This document shows, one piece after another, positions 1 to 7,586 of a stretch of 15,207 nt of DNA. Position 1 is the stretch's first letter; each line of letters opens with the position of its first letter. Source of the DNA: GH45 sp965370965 (GTDB lineage Bacteria; Bacteroidota; Bacteroidia; Bacteroidales; SZUA-534). Under the pieces are notes generated by a model that saw nothing but the letters and a program-made list of their open reading frames with translations, searched no databases and was not told the origin of the DNA. The stretch is taken from positions 1-15,207 of the forward strand of contig CBDUWQ010000084.1 of the NCBI GenBank assembly GCA_965370965.1, given 5' to 3'. The position numbers and the translations under genes were made by a program.

Positions 1-2
1 AT

Positions 3-131
3 ATTGAGGATGGTAATTGCACTTATTTGAATGAGTTATACTACAATGATTCATTGATAGAAAAAAATGCCAGCTGTGGAGAATGTGGAAATAATACTCA
101 TGTACATACAATAACCATAAAAGCAGAATAA
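3..131 (+). CDS. 3' end of an unidentified gene (partial, runs off the left edge)
   Basis: An open frame enters from the left edge and ends at TAA 129-131, giving 42 residues before the stop. It reads IEDGNCTYLNELYYND, then a short cysteine-rich stretch ASCGECGNN and a beta-rich tail THVHTITIKAE. I do not recognise the family. The three cysteines and the alternating polar/hydrophobic tail would fit the end of a secreted or lipoprotein domain, but that is only an impression. A strong stem-loop begins 37 bases after the stop, which supports this being a real gene end. The other two plus frames are closed by stops near the left edge. Confidence 0.55.
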   Translation: MEDGNCTYLNELYYNDSLIEKNASCGECGNNTHVHTITIKAE

Positions 132-167
132 GCTGTATAGTAAGAGAATAAAAAGTCAGTCTCCAAC

Positions 168-207
168 TTTATAAAGGTTGCGGTTATTTAGCCGTAACCT
201 TTATAAA
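168..207. terminator. Strong stem-loop, probable (possibly bidirectional) terminator
   Basis: The arms 168-183 and 192-207 pair over 16 bp with one G-U pair, around an 8-base loop (184-191). The outer part is TTTATAAAGGTT/AACCTTTATAAA and the inner part CGG/CCG. The AT-rich base gives short T runs on both strands but no long U tract. It follows the stop of the leftmost plus-strand gene at a distance fitting a terminator. It could also serve transcripts arriving from metF on the minus strand. Confidence 0.6.
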
Positions 208-798
208 ACATATGTGGCTTTAACCACAACATAACCTAAAACCCAAACGTATTTACAGCCCTTTTATCAACAGTTGTATTCTTTTGCAATCAACCCTCAA
301 CCAAAACAATAACCGGTAAAAACCAAGCTGTAAATACACCTGTTTTCATCAATGCAACATCCAAAAGCAATAAATATTATCTGATACTCAGGCAGTTATG
401 TGGGTATTGCAAAAAAGTGATGAAAACAAGATAAAAGCCATGCGATTGCAATAGTGTTTTAGAGATACTATACCGGCAAGATGCCGGTGGTCCATTGCAA
501 CCATAAGGAACCACAAGGAACACCGCCATCTTGGCGGTATGTTTTACTTGTAAAACTTTACAACAATAATACCGATTGTGAATCAAAGTTACCGATATAC
601 TTCATTAGCATTTGTATATCAGTTTTGATTCTACATCGGCATTATACCAGTAATTTTGATTTTAAAATGGTATAACTTACATTACAAGCCCAAATAGACA
701 GCACAAAAAAGTGATGCAAACAATAAAAAGGCTGTTTATGGTAAATGGATAAAGCAGTAAACAAACAAAAAATTATTTTTACCTCTATATTTTGCTAT
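208..798. other. Intergenic region, about 590 bp, no credible gene
   Basis: No open frame here has a plausible protein; the short frames contain repeat-derived peptides. The region is rich in small symmetric elements. GTATTTACAGC (249-259) is inverted at 327-337, an 11-bp perfect match. A REPIN-like structure lies at 470-540 (listed separately), directly followed by the palindrome GTTTTAC-TT-GTAAAAC (541-556). TTATACCA (642-649) is inverted at 668-675. The string AAAAAAGTGATG, followed by a similar A-rich tail, occurs twice in direct orientation (about 411-422 and 705-716). I see no clear terminator directly after metF and no TAnnTTTG box I would trust. Confidence 0.6.
470..540. repeat. REPIN-like double palindrome
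   Basis: Two 24-base arms, 470-493 and 517-540, are inverted copies pairing at 21 of 24 positions across a 23-base spacer. Each arm is itself a small palindrome: CCGGCA-AGA-TGCCGG on the left and ACCGCCA-TCT-TGGCGGT on the right. Two of the three differences between the arms (476/534 and 484/526) are the paired positions inside each small palindrome, so each arm keeps its own hairpin. Two REP hairpins in opposite orientation with a short spacer is the layout of REPIN/BIME elements. That it belongs to a genome-wide family is inferred. No transposase is present in the window. Confidence 0.6.
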
Positions 799-1752
799 CT
801 AAAATATCTCTTCAGCAATTTTTCTGATACTATTACCCGCCCCAAGGGTATAAAAATGCAGCACCGGAGCACCATTTTTTATTAAATCTTTTGCCTGCTC
901 AATGCTCCATTGGGTTCCAACCTCTAATACCTGTTTATTATCTTTACATTTTTTTACCTCATTGGCAAGCTCATCGGGTATATGGGTATAAAAAAGCTTA
1001 GGCAATATATTTACTTGGTTTACCATGGCAATTGGTTTTAACCCCGGTATAATAGGCACATCAATTCCTTCTGCACGGCATTTATCAACAAAACTATAAT
1101 ACTTTTTATTGTCAAAAAACATTTGGGTAACAATATAATCGGCACCTGCCAATACCTTTGCCTTAAGATATTGTATATCAGAGTCTAAATTGGCGGCAGT
1201 ATAATGCTTTTCGGGATAACCGGCAACACCTACACAAAAATTTGACGGATATGGCTGTTCAAGGTTGCTATCAAGGTATTTGCCTTTGTTCATGTTAACT
1301 ACCTGCTCCAACAGTTCAACAGCATAGGTGTGCCCGTCGGGTTCGGGTACAAATGCAGTTTGTTTGTGCCCGGCATCGCCCTGTAAAACCAAAATGTTAT
1401 CAATGCCCATAAAGTTTAAATCAATAAGGGCATTTTCAACTTGGTCGCGTGTAAAGCCGCCACAAGTAAGGTGCGGTACAACCTCAACCTTGTATTTGTT
1501 CATTATTGATGCAGTTAAAGCAACAGTACCGGGTCTTTTTGAAAGAATGTGTTTATCTACATTTCCGTTTTTTAAAGTTGTATAAACCGCTTCGTCTTTA
1601 TGGTATGTAATATTTATAAATGCAGGTTTAAACTCTATTAAATGATCAATACGTTTATAAATCCCTTCAATATTATTTCCTCTTAAAGGCGGTACTATTT
1701 CTATTGAGAATAATGTCTCTTTTCTGCTGTTAATTTTATCTATTACCTTCAT
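799..1752 (-). CDS. metF: Methylenetetrahydrofolate reductase MetF
   Basis: This cytoplasmic FAD enzyme reduces 5,10-methylene-THF to 5-methyl-THF, the methyl donor used by MetH, which lies directly upstream. The 317-residue product has the usual length of a bacterial MetF (a TIM barrel). Visible family motifs are the SIEIVPP strand with catalytic Glu18, the VVPHLTC segment (about 91-97), LVLQGDAG with flavin-contacting Asp126, the GADYIVTQMFFD segment, the IIPGLKP segment and the C-terminal HFYTLG. The ATG at 1752 places the conserved glutamate strand at the expected distance from the N-terminus. It follows metH by 252 bp, a gap filled by hairpin repeats. I found no promoter box in that gap, so it is probably co-transcribed with metH. 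Confidence 0.95.
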   Translation of the reverse strand: MKVIDKINSRKETLFSIEIVPPLRGNNIEGIYKRIDHLIEFKPAFINITYHKDEAVYTTLKNGNVDKHILSKRPGTVALTASIMNKYKVEVVPHLTCGGFTRDQVENALIDLNFMGIDNILVLQGDAGHKQTAFVPEPDGHTYAVELLEQVVNMNKGKYLDSNLEQPYPSNFCVGVAGYPEKHYTAANLDSDIQYLKAKVLAGADYIVTQMFFDNKKYYSFVDKCRAEGIDVPIIPGLKPIAMVNQVNILPKLFYTHIPDELANEVKKCKDNKQVLEVGTQWSIEQAKDLIKNGAPVLHFYTLGAGNSIRKIAEEIF

Positions 1753-1794
1753 CTGTTTATTGTTTTAACCGCTACAGCGTTTTCTATTTTTTAT

Positions 1795-1894
1795 CAGCAG
1801 TGCTGCGTTTATTGTTTTTAACCGCTGGGTTCGCAGAGGTACGCTGAGTGTTTATATTCTTTTCTCTGCGTTACTCCGCTTCTCTGCGGTTAGT
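1795..1894. repeat. Hairpin repeat unit, copy A (metH-metF spacer)
   Basis: The unit begins with the small palindrome AGCAGTGCTGC, then TTTATTG. It continues with a large imperfect inverted repeat bounded by TAACCGC (1819-1825) and GCGGTTA (1886-1892), with inner GCAGAGGTACGC and CTCTGCGTTACTCCGC segments. It resembles the widespread family of intergenic repeats of the CTCTGCGTTNCTCTGCGGTTA type. A truncated further copy, TTTATTGTTTTAACCGCT, lies at 1756-1773 next to the metF start. There is no T tract after the hairpin in the minus direction, so it is more likely an mRNA processing or stability element than a terminator. Confidence 0.7.
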
Positions 1895-1904
1895 TTTTCT
1901 TTAA

Positions 1905-2003
1905 CAGTAGTACTGCTTTTATTAATTTAACCGCTGAGGTCGCTAAGGTACGCTAGTATTTATATTCTTTTCTCTGCGTTGCTCCGCGTCTCTGCGGTTT
2001 AGT
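1905..2003. repeat. Hairpin repeat unit, copy B (metH-metF spacer)
   Basis: This is a direct tandem duplicate of copy A, offset by 110 bp. It shares the leading small palindrome (here AGTAGTACTGC), the TAACCGCTG left end, the identical core TTTATATTCTTTTCTCTGCG and the TCTCTGCGGTTT right end. Several differences are paired changes inside the stems, for example the leading palindrome GTGC versus GTAC, which suggests the folded form is maintained. It ends two bases from the metH stop codon, so the metH transcript would fold immediately after the stop. Confidence 0.7.
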
Positions 2004-2004
2004 G

Positions 2005-5000
2005 TTAACTTAACAAAGTACCAAGCCATTTTTCGGTTTTTGCCATATCCCATCCTTTGCGTTTGGCATAATCTTCAACCTGCTCTTTTGTGATTTTTCC
2101 AATTCCAAAATAGTGCGATTGGGGGTGTGCCAGTATTAACCCCGATACCGAAGCATTTGGGCTCATGGCAAAACTTTCTGTAAGTTTTATACCTGCCTTG
2201 TTGGCTTGTGTTAATTCAAAAAGCATCTCTTTTTCAGAATGTTCGGGACAAGCAGGGTAGCCAATAGCAGGACGGATGCCACGGTATTTCATTGCCAGCA
2301 AATCACTAAAATCAATATTTTCGTTGGGCGCATAACCCCACATCTGCTTGCGCACTTTTATATGCAAAAGTTCTGTAAAGGCCTCGGCCAAACGGTCGGC
2401 CACAAGCTTTATCATTATGCTTAAATACTCATCATTGTTGGCTTTGTATTCGTTTAACTTTTTTTCAATGTTAAGTCCTGCCGTTAGCGCAAACCCACCA
2501 ACATAGTCTTTAACCCCTGAGTTTGCCGGAGCAATAAAGTCGGAAAGCGAATAGCAATACTCACTGCCCGGTGTTGGCCTTTGCTGACGTAAGCCGCGGT
2601 ATCGGGCAATCTCTTTTGTATCGTCCAAATGGTCGTAAATAATAATATCCTCGTTATTGCTATTGGCAGGAAATAGACCAATAACAGCATTTGCCCTCAA
2701 TAAGTTTCCTTCAATTATCTCATCAATTAATTTGTTGGCATCATCATACAGTTTTTTTGCCTCAATGCCTTTTTCGGGGTCGTTTAAAATGGCAGGGTAT
2801 TTACCTTTAAACTCCCACGCTATAAAAAAGAATGTCCAGTCTATATATTTTCGTATTTCTGATAAATCGTAATCATTAATAAAAGTAAGCCCCATGTTTT
2901 TTGGCTTAACAATATTGGCAGATGCGGCATTAAAAACAAACTTCTTGTTCCGTGCCTCACTAAGGCTAAATAATGGCTTTTCAACCTTACCGTAATTTTG
3001 CCTTATGCGTTCATACTCATTTTTAATATTTGCACAATAATCAGCTCCTGTCTCTTTGTTCATTACCTCGTTCATCATTTTTACCGCTTCCGATGCATCT
3101 TTGGCATGAATAACAGATCCATTATAATGCGGGGCAATTTTTAATGCCGTATGCAGTTTTGAGGTTGTTGCCCCCCCAATAAACAATGGAATGGTAAAAC
3201 CGCCTTTTTCCATCTCTTTGGCTACGGTTACCATCTCGTCAAGCGACGGGGTTATTAATCCGCTTAGTGCAATAATATCAACACTATTTTCTCGTGCTTG
3301 TTCCAGTATGGTTTCACAAGGTGTCATTACCCCAAGGTCAATGGTGTTGTAATTGTTACAAGCCAAAACCACGTTTACAATATTTTTCCCAATATCATGC
3401 ACATCGCCTTTTACGGTTGCAATAAGCACTTTTCCGGCAAAGATACGTTCATTGGAGCCATCCTCCTGCTCGGCTTCAATATAAGGTTGTAAAATTGCAA
3501 CAGCCTGTTTCATTACCCGGGCAGTTTTTACAACTTGCGGCAAAAACATTTTACCCTCGCCAAACAGTTCACCAACAATATTCATCCCTGCCATTAGTGG
3601 TCCTTCAATTATTTTTAGCGTAGGCGAATACTTTTTTAATGCCTCTTCAATATCTTTATCTAAATACTCGTTTATTCCTCGCATTAATGAATAAGAGATA
3701 CGCTCTTCCAACGTATTTTTACGCCACTCTTGTGTTTTAACCTCTTTTTTATCATCGCTTTTAATGGTTTCGGCAAATTCAATAAGCCTTTCGCCGGCAT
3801 CGGGTCTGCGGTTTAAAACAACATCTTCGGCAAGTTTTAACAAATCTTTCGGAATATCATCGTAAATCTGAATCATTCCCGGATTTAATATTGCCATATC
3901 CATCCCCTCTTTTATGGCATAGTATAAAAATACCGAGTGAATTGCCTCGCGCACAGTATTATTGCCCCTAAAGCTGAACGATAGGTTACTTAGCCCTCCG
4001 CTTATTTTGGCATGTGGCAAATTTGTTTTTATCCATTTAATGGCGTTAATAAATTCAACTCCATAGTTGTCGTGCTCTTCCATTCCGGTTGCTACTGCCA
4101 AAATATTGGGGTCAAATATTATATCCTCGGGCGGAAAACCCAATTCGTTAACCCAAATATTATAAGCTTTTGCACAAACCTCTTGCTTGCGTTTGGCAGT
4201 TACAGCCTGCCCCTGTTCGTCAAATGCCATAATAACAGCAGCTGCACCATATTTTCTAATGGCTTTTGCCTTTTTCACAAAATCATTTTTACCCTCTTTT
4301 AGGCTAATTGAATTTACTATGGCTTTGCCTTGCAGCACTTTTAGCCCTGCTTCCAGTGCTTCCCATTTCGATGAGTCAATCATTATTGGCAGGCGCGATA
4401 TTTCAGGCTCCGAAACAATGTAATTTAAAAATGTTGTCATCTCCTCAACGGCATCCAAAAGTCCATCATCAAGGTTTACATCAATTATTTGTGCACCGCC
4501 TTCAACTTGGTTACGGGCTATGGTTAATGCCTCATCGTATTTTTTTTCACGAATAAGACGTGCAAATTTTCTTGACCCTGCCACATTGGTACGCTCACCA
4601 ACATTCACAAAATTGCGTTCGGGGTTAATATAAAGCGGCTCTAATCCGCTTAGCCGAGTTTCGGTTTTTATTATGGTTTTTATGTGGGGTTTGCAGCCAT
4701 GCGTTATATCGGCAATAGCCTTTATATGCTCGGGAGTAGTGCCACAACAGCCGCCAACAATATTTATTAGGTTGTTATCAAGAAAATATTTAATTTGGTT
4801 TGCCATTGTTTTAGGCAGCTCATCGTACTCGCCGAGTTGGTTGGGCAGCCCTGCATTTGGGTAAACCGAAATATACCAAGGCGATTTGCCTGCAAGCTCT
4901 TCTAAATATGGGCGCAGCCCTTCGGCACCAAAACTGCAGTTAAGCCCTATGCTCAGTAAATCCATGTGCTGCAGCGATATAATAAATGCCTCTACCGTTT

Positions 5001-5676
5001 GCCCCGAAAGTGTACGCCCGCTTTTATCGGCTATTGTTACCGACATCATAACCGGAAGCTTTGTGGTCAGCTTGTCAAATGCGTTTACTACGCCTACATA
5101 AGCTGCTTTGGCATTTAAAATATCAAAAACCGTTTCAATCAGTAAAACATCAACGCCGCCTTCAATAAGCCCTTCGGCTTGCTCTTGATACGATTCGGCA
5201 AGTTGGTTGAATGTTATTGACCGCTTTGACGGGTTATTTACATCGGGTGACAACGAGGCTGTTTTATTGGTTGGTCCCATTGAGCCAGCTACAAACCGGG
5301 GTTTATCGGGGTTTTGTGCTGTAAACATGTCGGCTGCTTCGCGCGCAATTTTTGCAGCAGCAATATTTATCCTTTTTACCAAATGCTCGGCAGAGTAATC
5401 GGCTTGCGAAATTCCCGTTGAGTTAAAAGTATTGGTTTCAATAATATCGGCACCGGCTTCTAAAAACTTATGGTGTATCTCTTTACAAATTTCGGGCTGT
5501 GTTAACGACAATAAATCGTTGTTACCTTTTAAATCAGCCGGATGGTTTTTAAACTCATTGCCCCTAAAATCCTCCTCGGTAAGTTTATACCGCTGAATCA
5601 TTGTGCCTGTTGCACCATCTAATACAAGTATGCGCTTTTTTATAATATCTTCAATTTGCTTTTTTGTATGTGGCAT
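2005..5676 (-). CDS. metH: Cobalamin-dependent methionine synthase MetH
   Basis: The enzyme transfers the methyl group of 5-methyl-THF to homocysteine through methylcobalamin. All four modules are present in 1223 residues, as in the E. coli enzyme. The homocysteine domain (about 1-325) has zinc ligands Cys247 in GLNCSFG and Cys310/Cys311 in VGGCCGTTP. The pterin domain (about 350-620) carries NVGERTNVAGS and DVNLDDG. The cap and cobalamin domain (about 645-880) has DVHDIGKN with axial ligand His760. The reactivation domain (about 895-1223) binds SAM through RGIRPAIGYPACPEH near Arg1135. No key residue is missing. It starts at ATG 5676. A candidate promoter lies upstream, between it and the AT-rich cassette, and metF follows downstream. 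Confidence 0.97.
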   Translation of the reverse strand: MPHTKKQIEDIIKKRILVLDGATGTMIQRYKLTEEDFRGNEFKNHPADLKGNNDLLSLTQPEICKEIHHKFLEAGADIIETNTFNSTGISQADYSAEHLVKRINIAAAKIAREAADMFTAQNPDKPRFVAGSMGPTNKTASLSPDVNNPSKRSITFNQLAESYQEQAEGLIEGGVDVLLIETVFDILNAKAAYVGVVNAFDKLTTKLPVMMSVTIADKSGRTLSGQTVEAFIISLQHMDLLSIGLNCSFGAEGLRPYLEELAGKSPWYISVYPNAGLPNQLGEYDELPKTMANQIKYFLDNNLINIVGGCCGTTPEHIKAIADITHGCKPHIKTIIKTETRLSGLEPLYINPERNFVNVGERTNVAGSRKFARLIREKKYDEALTIARNQVEGGAQIIDVNLDDGLLDAVEEMTTFLNYIVSEPEISRLPIMIDSSKWEALEAGLKVLQGKAIVNSISLKEGKNDFVKKAKAIRKYGAAAVIMAFDEQGQAVTAKRKQEVCAKAYNIWVNELGFPPEDIIFDPNILAVATGMEEHDNYGVEFINAIKWIKTNLPHAKISGGLSNLSFSFRGNNTVREAIHSVFLYYAIKEGMDMAILNPGMIQIYDDIPKDLLKLAEDVVLNRRPDAGERLIEFAETIKSDDKKEVKTQEWRKNTLEERISYSLMRGINEYLDKDIEEALKKYSPTLKIIEGPLMAGMNIVGELFGEGKMFLPQVVKTARVMKQAVAILQPYIEAEQEDGSNERIFAGKVLIATVKGDVHDIGKNIVNVVLACNNYNTIDLGVMTPCETILEQARENSVDIIALSGLITPSLDEMVTVAKEMEKGGFTIPLFIGGATTSKLHTALKIAPHYNGSVIHAKDASEAVKMMNEVMNKETGADYCANIKNEYERIRQNYGKVEKPLFSLSEARNKKFVFNAASANIVKPKNMGLTFINDYDLSEIRKYIDWTFFFIAWEFKGKYPAILNDPEKGIEAKKLYDDANKLIDEIIEGNLLRANAVIGLFPANSNNEDIIIYDHLDDTKEIARYRGLRQQRPTPGSEYCYSLSDFIAPANSGVKDYVGGFALTAGLNIEKKLNEYKANNDEYLSIMIKLVADRLAEAFTELLHIKVRKQMWGYAPNENIDFSDLLAMKYRGIRPAIGYPACPEHSEKEMLFELTQANKAGIKLTESFAMSPNASVSGLILAHPQSHYFGIGKITKEQVEDYAKRKGWDMAKTEKWLGTLLS

Positions 5677-5743
5677 TTTTAATTCACTTTTTATAACGGT
5701 TAGACATCGAGTAGTGTGGTTTTAAATAATGCTCTAACTGAAA

Positions 5744-5772
5744 CAAAGTTAATTAAAGCAGCAAAGTTACAA
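5744..5772 (-). promoter_or_regulatory. Candidate promoter(s) for metH
   Basis: On the minus strand the box TAACTTTG, an exact match to the Bacteroidota -7 consensus TAnnTTTG, occurs twice, at 5769-5762 and 5751-5744. The second has TTG at 5772-5770 as a possible -33 element with an 18-base spacer, close to the usual spacing. Transcription would start roughly 60 bases before the metH ATG. This would let metH-metF be expressed independently of the upstream cassette. Confidence 0.45.
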
Positions 5773-5796
5773 CCTGCTAATCTGCCCACATTACTT

Positions 5797-6429
5797 TTAG
5801 ATATTATTAGCTATGTGGTTAACACTTTTTCTTTCAACTTTATCTTGAATTCTCGTAAAATGAATTGAAAGTTTTAAAAGAAAGAGATATGAGCCATAGT
5901 CGCTTAATGTAAACAATCTTTTTTCTTTTATATTTTCTCGTGAAATCAATTTATTTGGAAAATTACAAACCCTATCAAAGAATACAATAGATTCATCAAT
6001 TTTTCCTTCTCCTTTTGGCAGGTAAAAAATCTGTGTAATTTCCTGATTCTGTATTGAATGAATATGAGAATCTATTTGAACTTGAGTTTTACTTGAGTTT
6101 TTATTTAATGCGTCTTGATATTTTAAAAGGTTAAAGATTGGAGTATAAACTACTTGGGAAGGAAAATTTCTAACATTTTTCAAATCAATATCACAAGTAT
6201 TAGAAAGAATCATGCTTGGAACAGGTTTTATGTCAGGGTTTGGAAGATTTACAAATAACATATCTCTAATACCATCTCCTTGATAAATAATATCAGAATC
6301 TGACAAATAATCTGTATAGATTCTATCATCGATATTGTTGGGAAAATCTTTTAAACTATCAAATAGTTCTCTGTCAGATTCGGCAGATAAGAACTTGGGT
6401 AAATACAATTTAAAATCTTCTAATCTCAT
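5797..6429 (-). CDS. Unrecognised protein with an ILSNTCDID motif (cassette gene 3)
   Basis: The ATG at 6429 overlaps the preceding stop in an ATGA arrangement, giving 210 residues; a TTG four codons earlier (6441) is possible but less likely. I cannot assign a family. The most distinctive part is the centre, where a strand-like segment runs into SMILSNTCDID, close to the S-x-x-CD(I/L) signature I associate with several uncharacterised bacterial proteins. The C-terminal part (TLSDYGSYLFLLKLSIHFTRIQDKVER) looks like a helix with a conserved aromatic-Arg ending. There is no signal peptide and no membrane segment, so it is probably cytoplasmic. Base composition is clearly more AT-rich than in metH and hom. 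Translational coupling to the 104-residue gene suggests one functional unit with the TIGR04255-like protein. Confidence 0.8.
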   Translation of the reverse strand: MRLEDFKLYLPKFLSAESDRELFDSLKDFPNNIDDRIYTDYLSDSDIIYQGDGIRDMLFVNLPNPDIKPVPSMILSNTCDIDLKNVRNFPSQVVYTPIFNLLKYQDALNKNSSKTQVQIDSHIHSIQNQEITQIFYLPKGEGKIDESIVFFDRVCNFPNKLISRENIKEKRLFTLSDYGSYLFLLKLSIHFTRIQDKVERKSVNHIANNI

Positions 6430-6740
6430 ATTAAATCCCAAAAGTTATCATTTACAATATCAACAAACTCACTTTCAATATCTTTTGAGTTTTCCAATAA
6501 GTTTTTGGTAAATAAAATCATTGTATTCATTTTATCAACATCTTCATTATGAAAGCTATAGTCATATGACTCTTTGAAAGCTTTATCTTTCCAATCTGCA
6601 ATATCAACATGATGCTCAAATTTTGCTTCATTTTGAGGTGTTAAATAACTTTCTGTTTCATGGTTCAAACTCACAACACTAGAACTTAAAGTTGCTAAAA
6701 TTACAAGATTTGATAGTGATGAATTTGTATTTATCGGCAT
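6426..6740 (-). CDS. Small unrecognised protein, 104 residues (cassette gene 2)
   Basis: The ATG at 6740 lies one base after the stop of the TIGR04255-like gene, and its own stop overlaps the next start by four bases, so it sits between two coupled genes. Residues about 8-25 (SLSNLVILATLSSSVVSL) are a short hydrophobic stretch that could be a weak membrane or signal segment, or a buried helix. The rest is acidic and probably helical, ending in VDIVNDNFWDLI. I recognise no domain. It could be a small linker or adaptor between the two larger partners, but only position supports that. Confidence 0.75.
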   Translation of the reverse strand: MPINTNSSLSNLVILATLSSSVVSLNHETESYLTPQNEAKFEHHVDIADWKDKAFKESYDYSFHNEDVDKMNTMILFTKNLLENSKDIESEFVDIVNDNFWDLI

Positions 6741-6741
6741 T

Positions 6742-7446
6742 TTAGTAAGTAGGATTTAGTGTTTTTAGAAAATTTTCTTTTAATAAGCTATAAAATAGCT
6801 CTTTTTCCTTAGTATGACCTTTAGAAATCAAATCTTTTTTATTATCAAAAAAGATATTGAGATTTGACTCTGTAAATGTATCGATATCAATAATTGATCC
6901 TAATTTATTATTATGATTTGCATTATTTGCAACTTGTAAAGAACTCTTATACGAATCTTGTTTTATTTCTGTACGAACAATGGTGTTCTTGTACGCTATA
7001 TTATTTTCTCCTATTAAAATTTTAAGGTCAATTTCTTTGAAGATGTCATTGTCAAAGAAATTTATATAACGTATCCCAATTCTTAAAACAGAATCAATGA
7101 TGCCAATTTTCTCAATTCTATCTAATATACAAAAAATCTGTCTTGAAAATTCATCCCATCCTGCATATTTAGGAAATGAACTTATAGTAAGTACATCTGA
7201 TCCGATTTGAGCTACAAAATTTTGATTTGAAATTCGATAATGTGGTTTAAATTTAAAATTAGGATCTGATGCTCGCACTGCCTCTGGCAACTGTAGGATA
7301 GGAAGGTTCTCTACTTTAGGAAAATCTTTCTGCAATACATTATATATCATGCCAAAAACTGCACTAGGGTGTATCTTAGTAGTGAATCTGATTTCAAATA
7401 ACGCATCCAATATAGGACACGGTTTTATTGCTTTTGGTAATATCAT
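6742..7446 (-). CDS. TIGR04255-like protein (cassette gene 1)
   Basis: The ATG at 7446 gives 234 residues; a TTG two codons earlier is possible. The N-terminus KAIKPCPILDALFEIRFTT fits the opening of the TIGR04255 family (a Pro-Ile-x-Glu/Asp-Ala start followed by a beta strand). The strand-rich middle (SDVLTISSFPKYAGWDEF, then a helix, then VLRIGIRYINFF) also fits. That family was named for its sporadic distribution, its function is unknown to me, and its members are about 240-260 residues long, so this one is slightly short. There is no signal peptide or membrane segment. It leads a three-gene AT-rich cassette inserted between hom and metH, with its own candidate promoter. The family call rests on recalled motifs, not on a search. 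Confidence 0.8.
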   Translation of the reverse strand: MILPKAIKPCPILDALFEIRFTTKIHPSAVFGMIYNVLQKDFPKVENLPILQLPEAVRASDPNFKFKPHYRISNQNFVAQIGSDVLTISSFPKYAGWDEFSRQIFCILDRIEKIGIIDSVLRIGIRYINFFDNDIFKEIDLKILIGENNIAYKNTIVRTEIKQDSYKSSLQVANNANHNNKLGSIIDIDTFTESNLNIFFDNKKDLISKGHTKEKELFYSLLKENFLKTLNPTY

Positions 7447-7469
7447 TTTCAATGCTATTTATTTTTCTA

Positions 7470-7477
7470 CAAATCTA
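7470..7477 (-). promoter_or_regulatory. Candidate -7 box for the three-gene cassette
   Basis: On the minus strand TAGATTTG matches the Bacteroidota consensus TAnnTTTG exactly and lies 23 bases before the ATG at 7446. The -33 element is poor: TTCG stands at about the right distance (19 bases). If used, the cassette mRNA would have a leader of under 20 bases and would not depend on the methionine riboswitch. Confidence 0.4.
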
Positions 7478-7586
7478 ATTCATTTAATCAAGATAACGAA
7501 TAAATATAATGCTAAATTGTATTGTTTGCCGATATCTCTCACGGCATACTTCCCAAATAATCAGTACCTTCAAAAAAGCCCCAAAA

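Noticed and set aside
481..675. Open frame of 64 codons on the plus strand
   Set aside because: Its first third is translated from the REPIN-like palindromes (GTPPSWRY-type peptide) and the rest has no protein-like character.
1795..2003. CRISPR-like array in the metH-metF gap
   Set aside because: Only two full units, each a long hairpin, with no short identical repeats separated by unique spacers.
5677..5796. Second SAM riboswitch ahead of metH
   Set aside because: The strings GATGAAG, AGCAACC and GGTGCTAA are absent from this gap; only a chance AGCAGG is present.
6429..6441. TTG start at 6441 for the third cassette gene
   Set aside because: The ATG at 6429 forms an ATGA overlap with the previous stop, the usual coupled arrangement, so it is the better start.
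7530..7586. TGCCG/CGGCA hairpin after the hom stop as a terminator
   Set aside because: Five base pairs with a ten-base loop and no T tract; too weak to call.
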